Shown piece by piece: positions 1 through 7,058 of a stretch of 64,000 bases of DNA; the stretch's first letter is position 1; each line of letters begins with the position of its first letter. This DNA is from an uncultured Cellvibrionales bacterium (GTDB lineage: Bacteria; Pseudomonadota; Gammaproteobacteria; Pseudomonadales; GM7GCV1). A program made the translations under genes and the position numbers. A model generated the notes under the pieces. It was not told where the DNA came from. It worked only from the letters and a program-made list of their open reading frames with translations, and made no database searches. The stretch lies in contig CAJXYP010000012.1 in NCBI GenBank assembly GCA_913063225.1, forward strand, positions 1-64,000. Reading direction: 5' to 3'.

Positions 1-75
1 TTTTTTTTTCAAGCAGAAGACGGCATACGAGCTCTAGTACGGTCTCGTGGGCTCGGAGATGTGTATAAGAGACAG
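1..75. other. Illumina Nextera P7 adapter (sequencing artefact)
   Basis: After a short T run, bases 10-31 match the P7 flow-cell sequence. Bases 34-41 (CTAGTACG) match the Nextera i7 index N702 as I remember it, and 42-75 match the Nextera read-2/transposon mosaic end finishing in TATAAGAGACAG. There is one mismatch to the canonical P7 near base 32. The antisense translation gives the tail YTSPSPRDRTRARMPSSA, which is often seen as an artefact in metagenome proteins. This stretch is not part of the organism; genomic sequence starts at about 76. Confidence 0.97.
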
Positions 76-617
76 GGGTTGTTGGGAGCAATGACATCAA
101 GCTCTTCACGGGTAAATTCACTTTGATCATCAGTGAACTGCACTGGGTTCCAACCACCAAGGGCAAATACAATATGCGCAGCATCACTGCCCGGTCCAAT
201 TGCTTCGGCCTTGGCGGCAATTGCTTCTAATGCAGCAGCTCGAGTTCTAACCTGCCCCAAACGCACTCCATTCGGCCAAGTTGGCGAGTTATAAATAAGA
301 TGATTGTGGTTGTCGATTAATCCCGGAATCATCGTCTTGCCCTGCAGGTCAATGACTTGAGTATTGGAACCAATAAGCGCGTTGATATCTGCTGTGGTGC
401 CCACCGCAGATATCTGATTACCGGTTACAGCTACCGCTTGGACCTCGTTGAAATTCTGGTCGACCGTCAGAACTTTACCGTTAATAAATACAGTATCAGC
501 GCCTGATACGACTTCTGCCGCAGGAGCCGAATCTGCCTGTTCGGTGCAGGCTTGGATAATTACCAAACAGCTAACACCCAAGACCAGATTTCTGAACTTA
601 CCTAGAATAGGTTTCAC
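76..617 (-). CDS. Lipoprotein amidohydrolase family 3, N-terminal part (truncated by contig end)
   Basis: This is the first ~180 residues of a metal-dependent hydrolase of the amidohydrolase_3 (YtcJ-like) group; the rest is missing because the contig runs into adapter. A hydrophobic leader ends at Cys24 (IIQAC), a probable lipobox, so the enzyme is likely anchored outside the inner membrane. The mature part opens with the typical D-T-V-F-I-N-G-K strand. It reaches the metal-binding H-x-H in GLIDNHNH (His104, His106) and then the conserved GGWNPVQF and FTREELD segments. It is clearly similar to the complete genes at 27539-29188 and 34671-36311. Its substrate cannot be told from sequence. The residues after about 181 are adapter translation and must be ignored. 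Confidence 0.9.
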
Positions 618-783
618 TTAAATACCCCCAATCAATAAACTAAATACAACAACTCCGACCGCACATATAACTCCATATTAGGTGCGCATTTCGTTAAGAT
701 TTAATAAGGATCGTCACCGTCTAACACTCTGTTAGTCTTAATCTAACAAGATTCTGTGAGCCCAAGATACACAAACGAACAAA
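618..783. promoter_or_regulatory. Divergent intergenic region with overlapping short palindromes
   Basis: This gap lies between the minus-strand amidohydrolase and a possible plus-strand small gene, so promoters for both should be here. Bases 721-747 hold two overlapping inverted repeats, CTAAC-N5-GTTAG (721-735) and GTTAG-N7-CTAAC (731-747). They resemble a small operator. No clear -35/-10 pair was found, so the regulatory role is an inference. Confidence 0.3.
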
Positions 784-1047
784 GTGAAAAGTCTGATATC
801 TATAATTTTTGCCTGCACCACTGCCTATATAGCCCAGGCATCTGGATTGTGGATCGATTTAGGCGCTCACCCGGACTGGTCTCAAACCGCCACCATAATC
901 GGAGCTGTAGTTGGCGCTATTCTATTTATGGGTATTCGCTTTACCGAAATCAAAATATCTTCTCAGGCCATACCTATTCTCATTGCTCTAATCGCATCTT
1001 TGGCAGTAGCCGCCGAGAAAGTACTAGGCAAATACTGGACAAAATAA
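784..1047 (+). CDS. Small putative membrane protein of unknown function
   Basis: I do not recognise this 87-residue protein. It starts at GTG and has three hydrophobic stretches: an N-terminal one that could be a signal anchor (residues 3-20), one around 37-52 (TIIGAVVGAILFMG) and one around 62-77 (IPILIALIASLAVAAEK). It ends with a short basic tail. The hydrophobic pattern is coherent, unlike the overlapping frame from 756, which reads as Ser/Arg-rich noise. No good ribosome-binding site is visible before the GTG. It is convergent with the DUF6152 gene at 1095-2120. Confidence 0.45.
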   Translation: MKSLISIIFACTTAYIAQASGLWIDLGAHPDWSQTATIIGAVVGAILFMGIRFTEIKISSQAIPILIALIASLAVAAEKVLGKYWTK

Positions 1048-1064
1048 AAGGAGCCTAAGCTCCT
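1040..1064 (-). terminator. Rho-independent terminator for the minus-strand DUF6152 gene
   Basis: A perfect 6-bp stem AGGAGC (1049-1054) pairs with GCTCCT (1059-1064) around a 4-nt loop. On the minus strand it is followed by TTTTATTTT (complement of 1040-1048), as expected just downstream of the stop at 1095. On the plus strand the hairpin follows the small gene ending at 1047 but has only a weak U tract. Confidence 0.75.
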
Positions 1065-1094
1065 ACTATTTGAATCTATTTACATCTATATGGA

Positions 1095-2120
1095 CTAAAA
1101 GAGCGTGCAGTCCAGCACAATAAACTCTTCGCCCAAAGCAACAAAGAGTCTTTCGTTATAGGCCGTATCAGTAAGTGCCAACGAATCGTTTATCTCAATA
1201 CGATAGGCAAGTTCAGTCTGATCTTGATTCAACCGGAAATATTCCGTTGTAGTCAAATCATCGCCCTGTAAAGCACCTGATGAACTGTAATAGGGATAGT
1301 TTATACGGCTAGTTTCTACCACAAAGGTAAGATCGTCCTGCCAATGTCCTCTCGAATACCCCAAATGACTGGCGGCTTGAGTTTCCGGTGCAGGTAAATT
1401 GTCACCCACATGGATAGTCCGCTCGACCCCAAAATACTCAGTAGTCAGATGAACCGTATCGCCACCATCCTCTATTACAAATGAAAGCGGTTGGGTCATG
1501 GGTATAGGCATACCCGGAGTCTCACATTGGGCGACCGGTGCGGTTACTGGGTCCCATACGGCCATGGCGGCTCGCGAAGTATCTGAGTAGGGAGTGTAGC
1601 GCGCTGTACCAACGGCTCTGCCAGCAATACTCCATACCCGAAATATTTTTTTGTTCTCACTCGCCGCATCAACCATACGACTTAGATCAACAACTGATTG
1701 ATCGGAACCACCAACATGATCTTGCGACCATCTAGGCTCATTGGTAGCTGTCAAAACCGCCTCTGAACCGTTCTCAAACAGCGCGTTCAATCCCAAGAAA
1801 TATTGAGGGCGCTTTTCAGAAACACTTCCCGCAACCTTAATTTTCTGCCCAATATTAAAATGCTCTTCCTTAACCCCCATCCTGCTGAACAGGTTTGGAC
1901 TGGCGAATGTTTCTACACGCCAAATTTCATCGACGCCAGCATCATTGGTAACCAATATTTGCAGCCCGGCGTGTGGATTGCGCCAGAGCACATCTATTAG
2001 CTCGCCTTCAATTTCGATAACTTCGCTGGCGAACTCTGAACGCGAATGGTGTGCAGAAAGCGTTAGTGGCATTGAAGCCAGTAATACCAGTGTGATTAGT
2101 TTAATTTGAGTGAATAACAT
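1095..2120 (-). CDS. DUF6152 family exported protein (copy 1 of 7)
   Basis: This is a 341-residue exported protein of the DUF6152 family, whose function is unknown. A signal peptide of about 23 residues ends in LTLSA, so the mature protein should begin His24-His25-Ser. The second conserved histidine is in WRNPH (His50), at mature position 27. The N-terminal ~110 residues form the DUF6152 core (IEGELIDVLWRNPH, then an F-x-I-G-x-K-I-K-V-A-G strand). The C-terminal half has the shared features of the longer versions: RTIHVGDN and GHWQDDLTFVVET. It stands alone between convergent and upstream neighbours and has its own terminator. Predicted location is periplasm or outside. Confidence 0.85.
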   Translation of the reverse strand: MLFTQIKLITLVLLASMPLTLSAHHSRSEFASEVIEIEGELIDVLWRNPHAGLQILVTNDAGVDEIWRVETFASPNLFSRMGVKEEHFNIGQKIKVAGSVSEKRPQYFLGLNALFENGSEAVLTATNEPRWSQDHVGGSDQSVVDLSRMVDAASENKKIFRVWSIAGRAVGTARYTPYSDTSRAAMAVWDPVTAPVAQCETPGMPIPMTQPLSFVIEDGGDTVHLTTEYFGVERTIHVGDNLPAPETQAASHLGYSRGHWQDDLTFVVETSRINYPYYSSSGALQGDDLTTTEYFRLNQDQTELAYRIEINDSLALTDTAYNERLFVALGEEFIVLDCTLF

Positions 2121-2237
2121 GTTGCCGCCCCCAGCGAATTGTTTCCAGCGCTTTGAAAGTATAGATCGAAACGAACGGCTTCCAACACCGATTTAAGGAA
2201 ATTAAAGATTGCCTCAAAACCAAACTTTGCGCACAAC

Positions 2238-2903
2238 CTAGATCGCTATTGGTTGATCTATCGGCTGCGGCAGCTCTTTTACCCGTGAATTATTGATATT
2301 TTTAGAAACAGGTGTTGCGACAAGTGTTTTTCCATAAGGAACAAGCATTTCTCGCACATCCGGTATTGGCGTTTTCTCATCCAACCAAGATTCAAAGTTT
2401 TGCTCCTCCAAAATAACCGGCATTCGTGAATGAATGGAGCGGAAAGATTTGGACGCCTCGGTAGTAATAATTGAGCAAGAAAGTACTTCCTGCGTTCCGT
2501 CTGACCAATAATCCCAAATACCTGCAAATGCCAACGCCTTGCCCTTGGCTTCAATCATCACTGGTTGCTTTCCATCCTCATTTTTCTGCCATTCCACAAA
2601 TGAGGAAGCGGGAATAATTGCTCGTCGATACTTAAAGGGCCCCTGATAAGCGCGACTCTTTTCGATATTTTCAGATCTTGCATTGAACATAGCGTAGTCC
2701 TGAGAAGGACCGCTGGACCAATGAGGGACCAACCACCAGCGCATCTCCGAAAGCTGGTGCCGACCTTCATGTATATGAACGACAGGAACGCTTTCTGTTG
2801 GCGCAATATTTAACCGCGTTGGAAGTGGTCCGATATCTATGCCCAATATATCCAGTAATACATGGATAGCCGGATCGTCGATGATGTTGTATCTGCCGCA
2901 CAT
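2238..2903 (-). CDS. yedK: SRAP-domain protein, abasic-site shielding (YedK/HMCES type)
   Basis: SRAP proteins bind abasic sites in single-stranded DNA and form a stable DNA-protein crosslink through the N-terminal Cys2, protecting replication forks. The sequence starts MCGRY, so Cys2 becomes the N terminus once Met is removed. The other active-site residues known from E. coli YedK are present: Asn74 in FNARSE, Glu104 in SSFVEW and His158 in SIHSRMP. At 221 residues it is the normal length (222 in E. coli). The start is fixed by the need for Cys at position 2. It sits alone between a DUF6152 gene and a decayed SnoaL-like gene; the context adds nothing. Confidence 0.95.
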   Translation of the reverse strand: MCGRYNIIDDPAIHVLLDILGIDIGPLPTRLNIAPTESVPVVHIHEGRHQLSEMRWWLVPHWSSGPSQDYAMFNARSENIEKSRAYQGPFKYRRAIIPASSFVEWQKNEDGKQPVMIEAKGKALAFAGIWDYWSDGTQEVLSCSIITTEASKSFRSIHSRMPVILEEQNFESWLDEKTPIPDVREMLVPYGKTLVATPVSKNINNSRVKELPQPIDQPIAI

Positions 2904-2984
2904 TGCGCTATCTTAGCGGCTTAGGCCTATAACAGGTAACAAGCGATATTAAGATTCTGCGCAGGTATTTAAGGGGCTATAGAA

Positions 2985-3364
2985 ATGAACCAAGGTTTTG
3001 AATCAAACAAGCAATACGCGATTGAGTTTTACCGGACCGCTTATTTAGGTGAGCCAGCCAAAGCCGTGGAACTTTATGTTGGTGGCGAATACATTCAACA
3101 CAATCCCTTAGTCGGAGACGGAAAACAGCCTTTTATCGAATACTTTGAAGAAATGGCAAAAGACTACCCTGGCAAAAGCATCCGCTTTATACGTGCAGTT
3201 GCTGAGGACGATTTGCGCTACATACCCTGCAAACCTAGCCCGGAAACGATCAGTACGTGACTATGAATTTCTTCCGCTTCGACGATTCGGGGAAAATCGT
3301 AGAGCATTGTGACGCAATCCAAGACGTGCCCAGCTCCACAAAAAGCGGAAATACTATTTACTGA
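2985..3364 (+). pseudogene. SnoaL-like (NTF2 fold) protein, frameshifted and interrupted
   Basis: The first frame gives about 78 normal residues of a SnoaL-like protein (FYRTAYLGEPAKAVELY, EYIQHNPLVGDGKQPFIEYF, YPGKSIRFIRAVAEDDL). It then loses sense near 3212. The family's C-terminal part continues in another frame as PGNDQYVTMNFFRFDDSG followed by KIVEHCDAIQDVP, stopping at 3362-3364. In that second frame a TAG at 3236-3238 stands where the family normally has Trp of the W-P-G motif, and a Cys stands where EHW-D is usual. One indel plus loss of two Trp codons indicates real decay rather than a single read error. The intact protein would have been about 126 residues. Confidence 0.75.
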
Positions 3365-3375
3365 TCTAACCCGCA

Positions 3376-3903
3376 TTAACTACCGCTCTTTACAACCCAC
3401 TGCTTAAGGGCGGCATCGGTTGATGCGCAAGATGCGAGTTCTAAAGCTCGGGACATAAATGGCCCTGCTGACTGGCTTCCTGCACCCGCCACAATACAAA
3501 GACTTAGATCTGCAGAAGGCATAAATTCCATGTTATCTGCGTCGTAGGCAAATTTTTGCTGCGCTGAATCCGAGCAATCAAGCAAATCGAAAGAAACACC
3601 AGCGGCAGCGGGTTGATTTAGTACTGCGCACTTACCGGCATATTCCACAGACCTAATTTGATGTGTCTCTTGGTCATAGGAGAATTGCACATCTCCACCC
3701 TGAGGTTTGCAGGAATGGGTTTGTAATTGCTCCGAAAAACCTCTACCCAGGGTGTCTATGCACCAACCCAGGTTATCTTTCTCGTCCAGATTGTCTGCCA
3801 AGTAGATTACCGGTGATGGTGTCTGTAGCTCCGGTGGCGCCGCGTTAACCGAAGCAGAAGCGAAGCCCAAAACCAACAAAGTGGCCAATACAATGTATTT
3901 CAT
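3376..3903 (-). CDS. Exported ricin-like (beta-trefoil) protein (copy 1 of 3)
   Basis: A 175-residue protein with a 21-residue signal peptide ending SVNA. The mature part has three weak repeats with the spacing of a ricin-type beta-trefoil: GWCIDTLG with HSCKP, then KCAVLNQP with LLDCS and QKFAYD, then LCIVAG with LASC and KQW near the end. Six cysteines are spread so that they could pair within repeats. It resembles the proteins at 29263-29886 and 43367-43921. Such folds often bind carbohydrate, but the residues here are too diverged to claim that. The start ATG at 3903 follows GGGGATAAAAA. It is convergent with the SnoaL pseudogene. Confidence 0.65.
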   Translation of the reverse strand: MKYIVLATLLVLGFASASVNAAPPELQTPSPVIYLADNLDEKDNLGWCIDTLGRGFSEQLQTHSCKPQGGDVQFSYDQETHQIRSVEYAGKCAVLNQPAAAGVSFDLLDCSDSAQQKFAYDADNMEFMPSADLSLCIVAGAGSQSAGPFMSRALELASCASTDAALKQWVVKSGS

Positions 3904-4079
3904 TTTTTATCCCCAAAGAAATTTGTTTAACAATTTCCGCCAGATTATCAATTCGATTCCGGGTTGTCGCTTACCAATAGGTTAAGAAATATAAGGGAAG
4001 GAGTTTTGGCGGATCAGATACAACAAAGCTCCCTGACCCTCGAGGCTTGGTGCAAATTAATGGTGCCAAGGGGCGGATC

Positions 4080-4119
4080 AGTCGCTTGCGACTAAGACTG
4101 CCGAAGGCAGCCCGAAGGG
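4080..4119. repeat. Cluster of short perfect hairpins
   Basis: Three small palindromes stand side by side: AGTCGC-TT-GCGACT (4080-4093), CTGCC-GAA-GGCAG (4098-4110) and CCC-GAA-GGG (4111-4119). They lie between the two tandem att-like units. No gene explains them. They could be remnants of an element end or structured RNA; the function is not known to me. Confidence 0.4.
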
Positions 4120-4220
4120 TGCGCGCAGCGAATCCATTTAACCAACGAATAAAGAGCGGTTCGATTCCCGACACCCAGATACAACAAAGCCCCGAGCAGT
4201 CGAGGCTTTGTACCATTTTA

Positions 4221-4239
4221 AATGGTGCCCAGGGGCGGA
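4221..4239. repeat. Distal attachment site of the tRNA-Phe island (direct repeat)
   Basis: AATGGTGCCCAGGGGCGGA is identical over 19 bp to 11425-11443, which is the 3' end of the intact tRNA-Phe gene including its CCA. Direct repeats of a tRNA 3' end flanking foreign genes are the classic trace of site-specific integration by a tyrosine recombinase. This copy is followed by the element-specific flank described separately. Confidence 0.8.
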
Positions 4240-4328
4240 CTTGACACCATTTCACTATAACCTGTTGATTCAATAACTTATTTTCTTAGCGTTAATAATA
4301 CTAACGGGTAAACTAATGGGTAGTAAAG
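4225..4328. repeat. Element-end repeat A with integrase arm-like sites
   Basis: This 104-bp stretch is repeated at 10721-10825 with scattered mismatches. The shared part includes CTATAACCT, TTGATTCAAT, ACTTATTT and the block TACTAACGGGTAAACTAATG followed by GGTAGTAAAG. Inside that block ACTAACGGGTAA and ACTAATGGGTAG are near-identical 12-bp direct repeats, which is how integrase arm-binding sites look. A related pair (ACTAACG, CTAATGGGT) occurs at about 11343-11366 next to the tRNA. The arm-site role is inferred. Confidence 0.65.
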
Positions 4329-4567
4329 GCTCGCAGCAAGACATTTCTCAGATCTGAGAAGAAGTGCCTTCTAAATCTAGCAAGCGACCACGGTATAGTG
4401 TCGATGTGGTTTTTTTCATGGTTCAAAATAGTCAACTTGTCAGTACCTTTACGGGGTTTTATGTATCGAATCTCACATATTTGGTCACTGGAGATAAGCG
4501 CACCACTAAAACATCGGGCTTGCAATACGGGACTTCAAGTTGCTGTTAGCAATCAGATAAGAAGTAA

Positions 4568-5206
4568 CTAATCCCGCGACCGAAACAAGTTTGTAAAAAA
4601 GTTACCGTTTTCAAAGTCAGCTTCTACGGCAGCTTCATAGCCGGTTTTAAGCCTATCGTATTCCTCAAATTTTTCGCGATATTCTTGATTTTCCACTAGC
4701 AGATCACTAACTTTTTGAACAAGATCTTCGTTGTGCTCTACGTTACTTTCTACATAATATTCGGTATCGACTGTCGCACCCACGTCATTCATACCGTCAC
4801 CCTCATCATTCAACGCTGCGTGAACATATTCTGCGTAATCTTTCTGTTCTTGCTTATACAGACTATGAGCAAGTCTGCTTCGGCAAGTTCGCACTGCCCA
4901 GGAGGTGGTGTTGACCGAGTTAAATGTTTCTTTAATTGGTCTCTCCCTAATACAGGTGATTTCATAGTCTGTATCAGCGTAGATCTCATTAAAAAAGTCA
5001 TATATTTCGTTCTCTGCAGCTTCTACTTCCAATCGCAGCGATCGTAGAGAGCGCTGACCTGTAACAACAATTTCGTCCACATCAGCATCTTCTCCCGCAC
5101 CCTGTGCGACTGAGTTCTGAAAACTGATCAGCATCGAAAACAAACAAAACAGACGGAGCAGAATCGCTATATGTGCAGTGACATTTTTTTGAATAACCAC
5201 AGACAT
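4568..5206 (-). CDS. Exported protein of unknown function with IVVTGQR segment
   Basis: A 212-residue protein with a signal peptide (about residues 1-35, ending NSVAQG), then a short acidic linker, then DEIVVTGQRSLRSLRLEVEA and AENEIYDFFNEIY. The I-V-V-T-G-Q-R stretch looks like the TonB-box region of TonB-dependent receptors, but there is no barrel. Similar short proteins occur in other proteobacteria with unknown role. Two cysteines (TCIRE, RTCRS) could form a disulfide. The C-terminal third is a predicted coiled coil (LLVENQEYREKFEEYDRL). I chose the ATG at 5206 because GAGGGATCAAATC precedes it; the TTG at 5221 would lie inside that ribosome-binding site. It is probably island cargo. Confidence 0.7.
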   Translation of the reverse strand: MSVVIQKNVTAHIAILLRLFCLFSMLISFQNSVAQGAGEDADVDEIVVTGQRSLRSLRLEVEAAENEIYDFFNEIYADTDYEITCIRERPIKETFNSVNTTSWAVRTCRSRLAHSLYKQEQKDYAEYVHAALNDEGDGMNDVGATVDTEYYVESNVEHNEDLVQKVSDLLVENQEYREKFEEYDRLKTGYEAAVEADFENGNFFTNLFRSRD

Positions 5207-5720
5207 GATTTGATCCCTCAACCTAACAAGGCTCCTAGTGCTGAAATAATATTGTCACACTTAAACAGGTAGGGGAAGTTTTACTAAATCTAATCGCTGG
5301 ATTGCTTGACAAAATATTTCTTTATGGAAGGGTCGCGTATTGATTGTGCACTAATTGTGCAGTCGGGATCGCGCCGAGCATCATCGGATTGAGTTAGAAA
5401 TATTGTTCTAATGGCGTGAGTACTAGGGTGACAGGGGCAGCTATCTTGTTTTCATTGATCTTATTAAAATTATTAGCATGCGGTTTAGACCGTGTCTTTG
5501 TTGTGTCTGCGATTTTAATAATCAGAAAAAGAAAGGGTAGGCAGTCGATCTAAATGCCTCTTTCCGCAATCAAACTGAAGCTATCGCCCCCGACACTCTC
5601 GGGGCGTGCTGCTAATTGTTGGGAAGCTCTTATGTCATCCCAGAATTATTACGACCAACCTTCTGTTTTTTTGCTACCTAGTTTATCTATTGCCTTAGTT
5701 TTTCAGGGGAACTCTCTCTT
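5207..5720. other. 514-bp intergenic region in the island
   Basis: It lies between divergent genes at 5206 (minus) and 5721 (plus), so promoters are expected. It contains ATTGATTGTGCACTAATTGTGCA, a repeated ATTGTGCA pair around 5340-5362, and an imperfect GC-rich hairpin CGCCCC...GGGGCG at about 5583-5604 with no U tract. A TTGACA at 5308 has no acceptable -10 partner. I see no gene here. Confidence 0.4.
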
Positions 5721-6962
5721 ATGCGCCTACTAAATCCATTAAGCTTGCTGCTTCTCATTTATTCTGTTTCAGCAAGTTCGCTTACCGTCACTGAAGAGCT
5801 GATAGCCGTTCAGGTGGACTCTCTACGAACCACTTTTTCACTAGCTGACCTAAATGGTGATGGCGCGTTGGCTGGTCGAGAGATCGACGAGATGGCGACA
5901 CTACTGCAGGCCGACCCCATTATTCGGGGTGGTCTAGCGGGGCCGGTGCGACGAGCCGGTACGCGTACCGTGGACGATATCCTATTTTTCGACACCGATG
6001 GCGATGGAGCTGTCCCTCTTGCGGATGTAGACCTAGGTAAAGATTGGGCCGAAAGTCTAATACCTTGGGACGCTAACTCTAACGGCATTCTGGATGTGGA
6101 TGAACTCGCCCAGCTCGATGGCTTGGTCCAGTTCCAAGGGTTTACCAATGGGGCAGGAGGATCATCTCAAGGGTTGGATGCAGCATTAGATGTATTAGAG
6201 AATATGTATCTCGATGCAGCAAGCAGATCAAGCCTTTTAGAAGCCGTGGAAGCCGAGTCGAAGCGTATCGATACCTTCCAGCTAGAGGTGCACCGACTCT
6301 TTATGGCGGAAGTGAATATCATGTTAGGCCCTGAATACTACTCCACTTTTGTGGATCTATTCTCCGAAACACTGATTACTCGGCCTGCGACACTAAACCC
6401 ATTGGCGTTAGCCAATACACTGAGAAAATTCAGATCCCACCTGATGGGCTACGACACTAATGGCGATAGCCAAGTGAGCGGGTCGGAGGTTGAGACCCTG
6501 CTAACCGACCTTGCTGTTATCCGTATTGAATTGGCCCCAGTAGAAGGGGGTTTTGTATTCTGGCAACGCAACCTTAATTGGTTGGACTACGACGGCGATC
6601 ACCAACTAGTTCCCTCGGACATCCCCTTTATGGCAGAGGAAGTCTTTAGACGCTTCGACCGCAACGCAGACGAGCTAATTGACACCGAAGAGTTCATTGC
6701 CATGCGTAACGATCGCTTCGAGCAATACATGCGACGGGAAGTGCCTTTTTTACGCTACGGCTATCACACAATGGTTCCGGTGTTAGAGCAGATGGGGGTG
6801 TGGGAGGACTACGAAGACGAGTGGAACCAGATGTTGGTTGCTCACGAACAGCGCTTCACCTCAGCCCGATCGAAGTCTCGCCAAATATTGGTGAGTGAGA
6901 TGGAAGGGGTGCTAGAGGCAGGCGGATTACAGGACTTTAGGGAGGGTTTTGGAATCCACTGA
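5721..6962 (+). CDS. Exported protein with six EF-hand calcium-binding loops
   Basis: A 413-residue protein with a signal peptide of about 19 residues (LLLLIYSVSAS). It has six canonical 12-residue EF-hand loops at residues 43-54 (DLNGDGALAGRE), 91-102 (DTDGDGAVPLAD), 117-128 (DANSNGILDVDE), 245-256 (DTNGDSQVSGSE), 289-300 (DYDGDHQLVPSD) and 313-324 (DRNADELIDTEE). Loops 1, 3, 4 and 6 end in Glu as strong calcium binders do; loops 2 and 5 end in Asp. It is probably a calcium-binding extracellular or periplasmic protein; its partner is unknown. The ATG follows CAGGGGAACTCTCTCTT. It is cargo of the tRNA-Phe island and is followed by another exported gene. Confidence 0.8.
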   Translation: MRLLNPLSLLLLIYSVSASSLTVTEELIAVQVDSLRTTFSLADLNGDGALAGREIDEMATLLQADPIIRGGLAGPVRRAGTRTVDDILFFDTDGDGAVPLADVDLGKDWAESLIPWDANSNGILDVDELAQLDGLVQFQGFTNGAGGSSQGLDAALDVLENMYLDAASRSSLLEAVEAESKRIDTFQLEVHRLFMAEVNIMLGPEYYSTFVDLFSETLITRPATLNPLALANTLRKFRSHLMGYDTNGDSQVSGSEVETLLTDLAVIRIELAPVEGGFVFWQRNLNWLDYDGDHQLVPSDIPFMAEEVFRRFDRNADELIDTEEFIAMRNDRFEQYMRREVPFLRYGYHTMVPVLEQMGVWEDYEDEWNQMLVAHEQRFTSARSKSRQILVSEMEGVLEAGGLQDFREGFGIH

Positions 6963-7058
6963 TCCAAAGCCGCCAAACACAAATGAATAAGCGACCCATC
7001 TATTGACGGGTACAACGGTTACAAACAGTACAAAGAATAAAGGCACAAGGAGAACTCT

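Larger units (their letters stand above)
4015..4239. repeat. Tandem imperfect repeat carrying two copies of the tRNA-Phe 3' end
   Basis: Bases 4015-4077 and 4176-4239 are imperfect copies of one ~63-bp unit. Each starts CAGATACAACAAAGC, holds a CGAGGCTT segment able to fold with the upstream AAAGC, and ends in the tRNA-Phe 3' end. That end is AATGGTGCCAAGGGGCGGA in the first copy and AATGGTGCCCAGGGGCGGA in the second. Between them, 4154-4168 looks like a worn tRNA T-arm (GGTTCGATTCCC). The pattern fits successive insertions at a tRNA site that left stacked ends behind. Confidence 0.65.

Noticed and set aside
756-1058. Alternative open frame over the small membrane gene
   Set aside because: It is rich in Ser/Arg/Tyr, has no hydrophobic pattern, and competes with the coherent frame from 784.
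4047-4549. Short open frames in both strands around the att repeats
   Set aside because: They run through repeats and hairpins and have no start context or similarity.
5308-5330. TTGACA as a -35 box upstream of the EF-hand gene
   Set aside because: No acceptable -10 hexamer lies 16-18 bp downstream.
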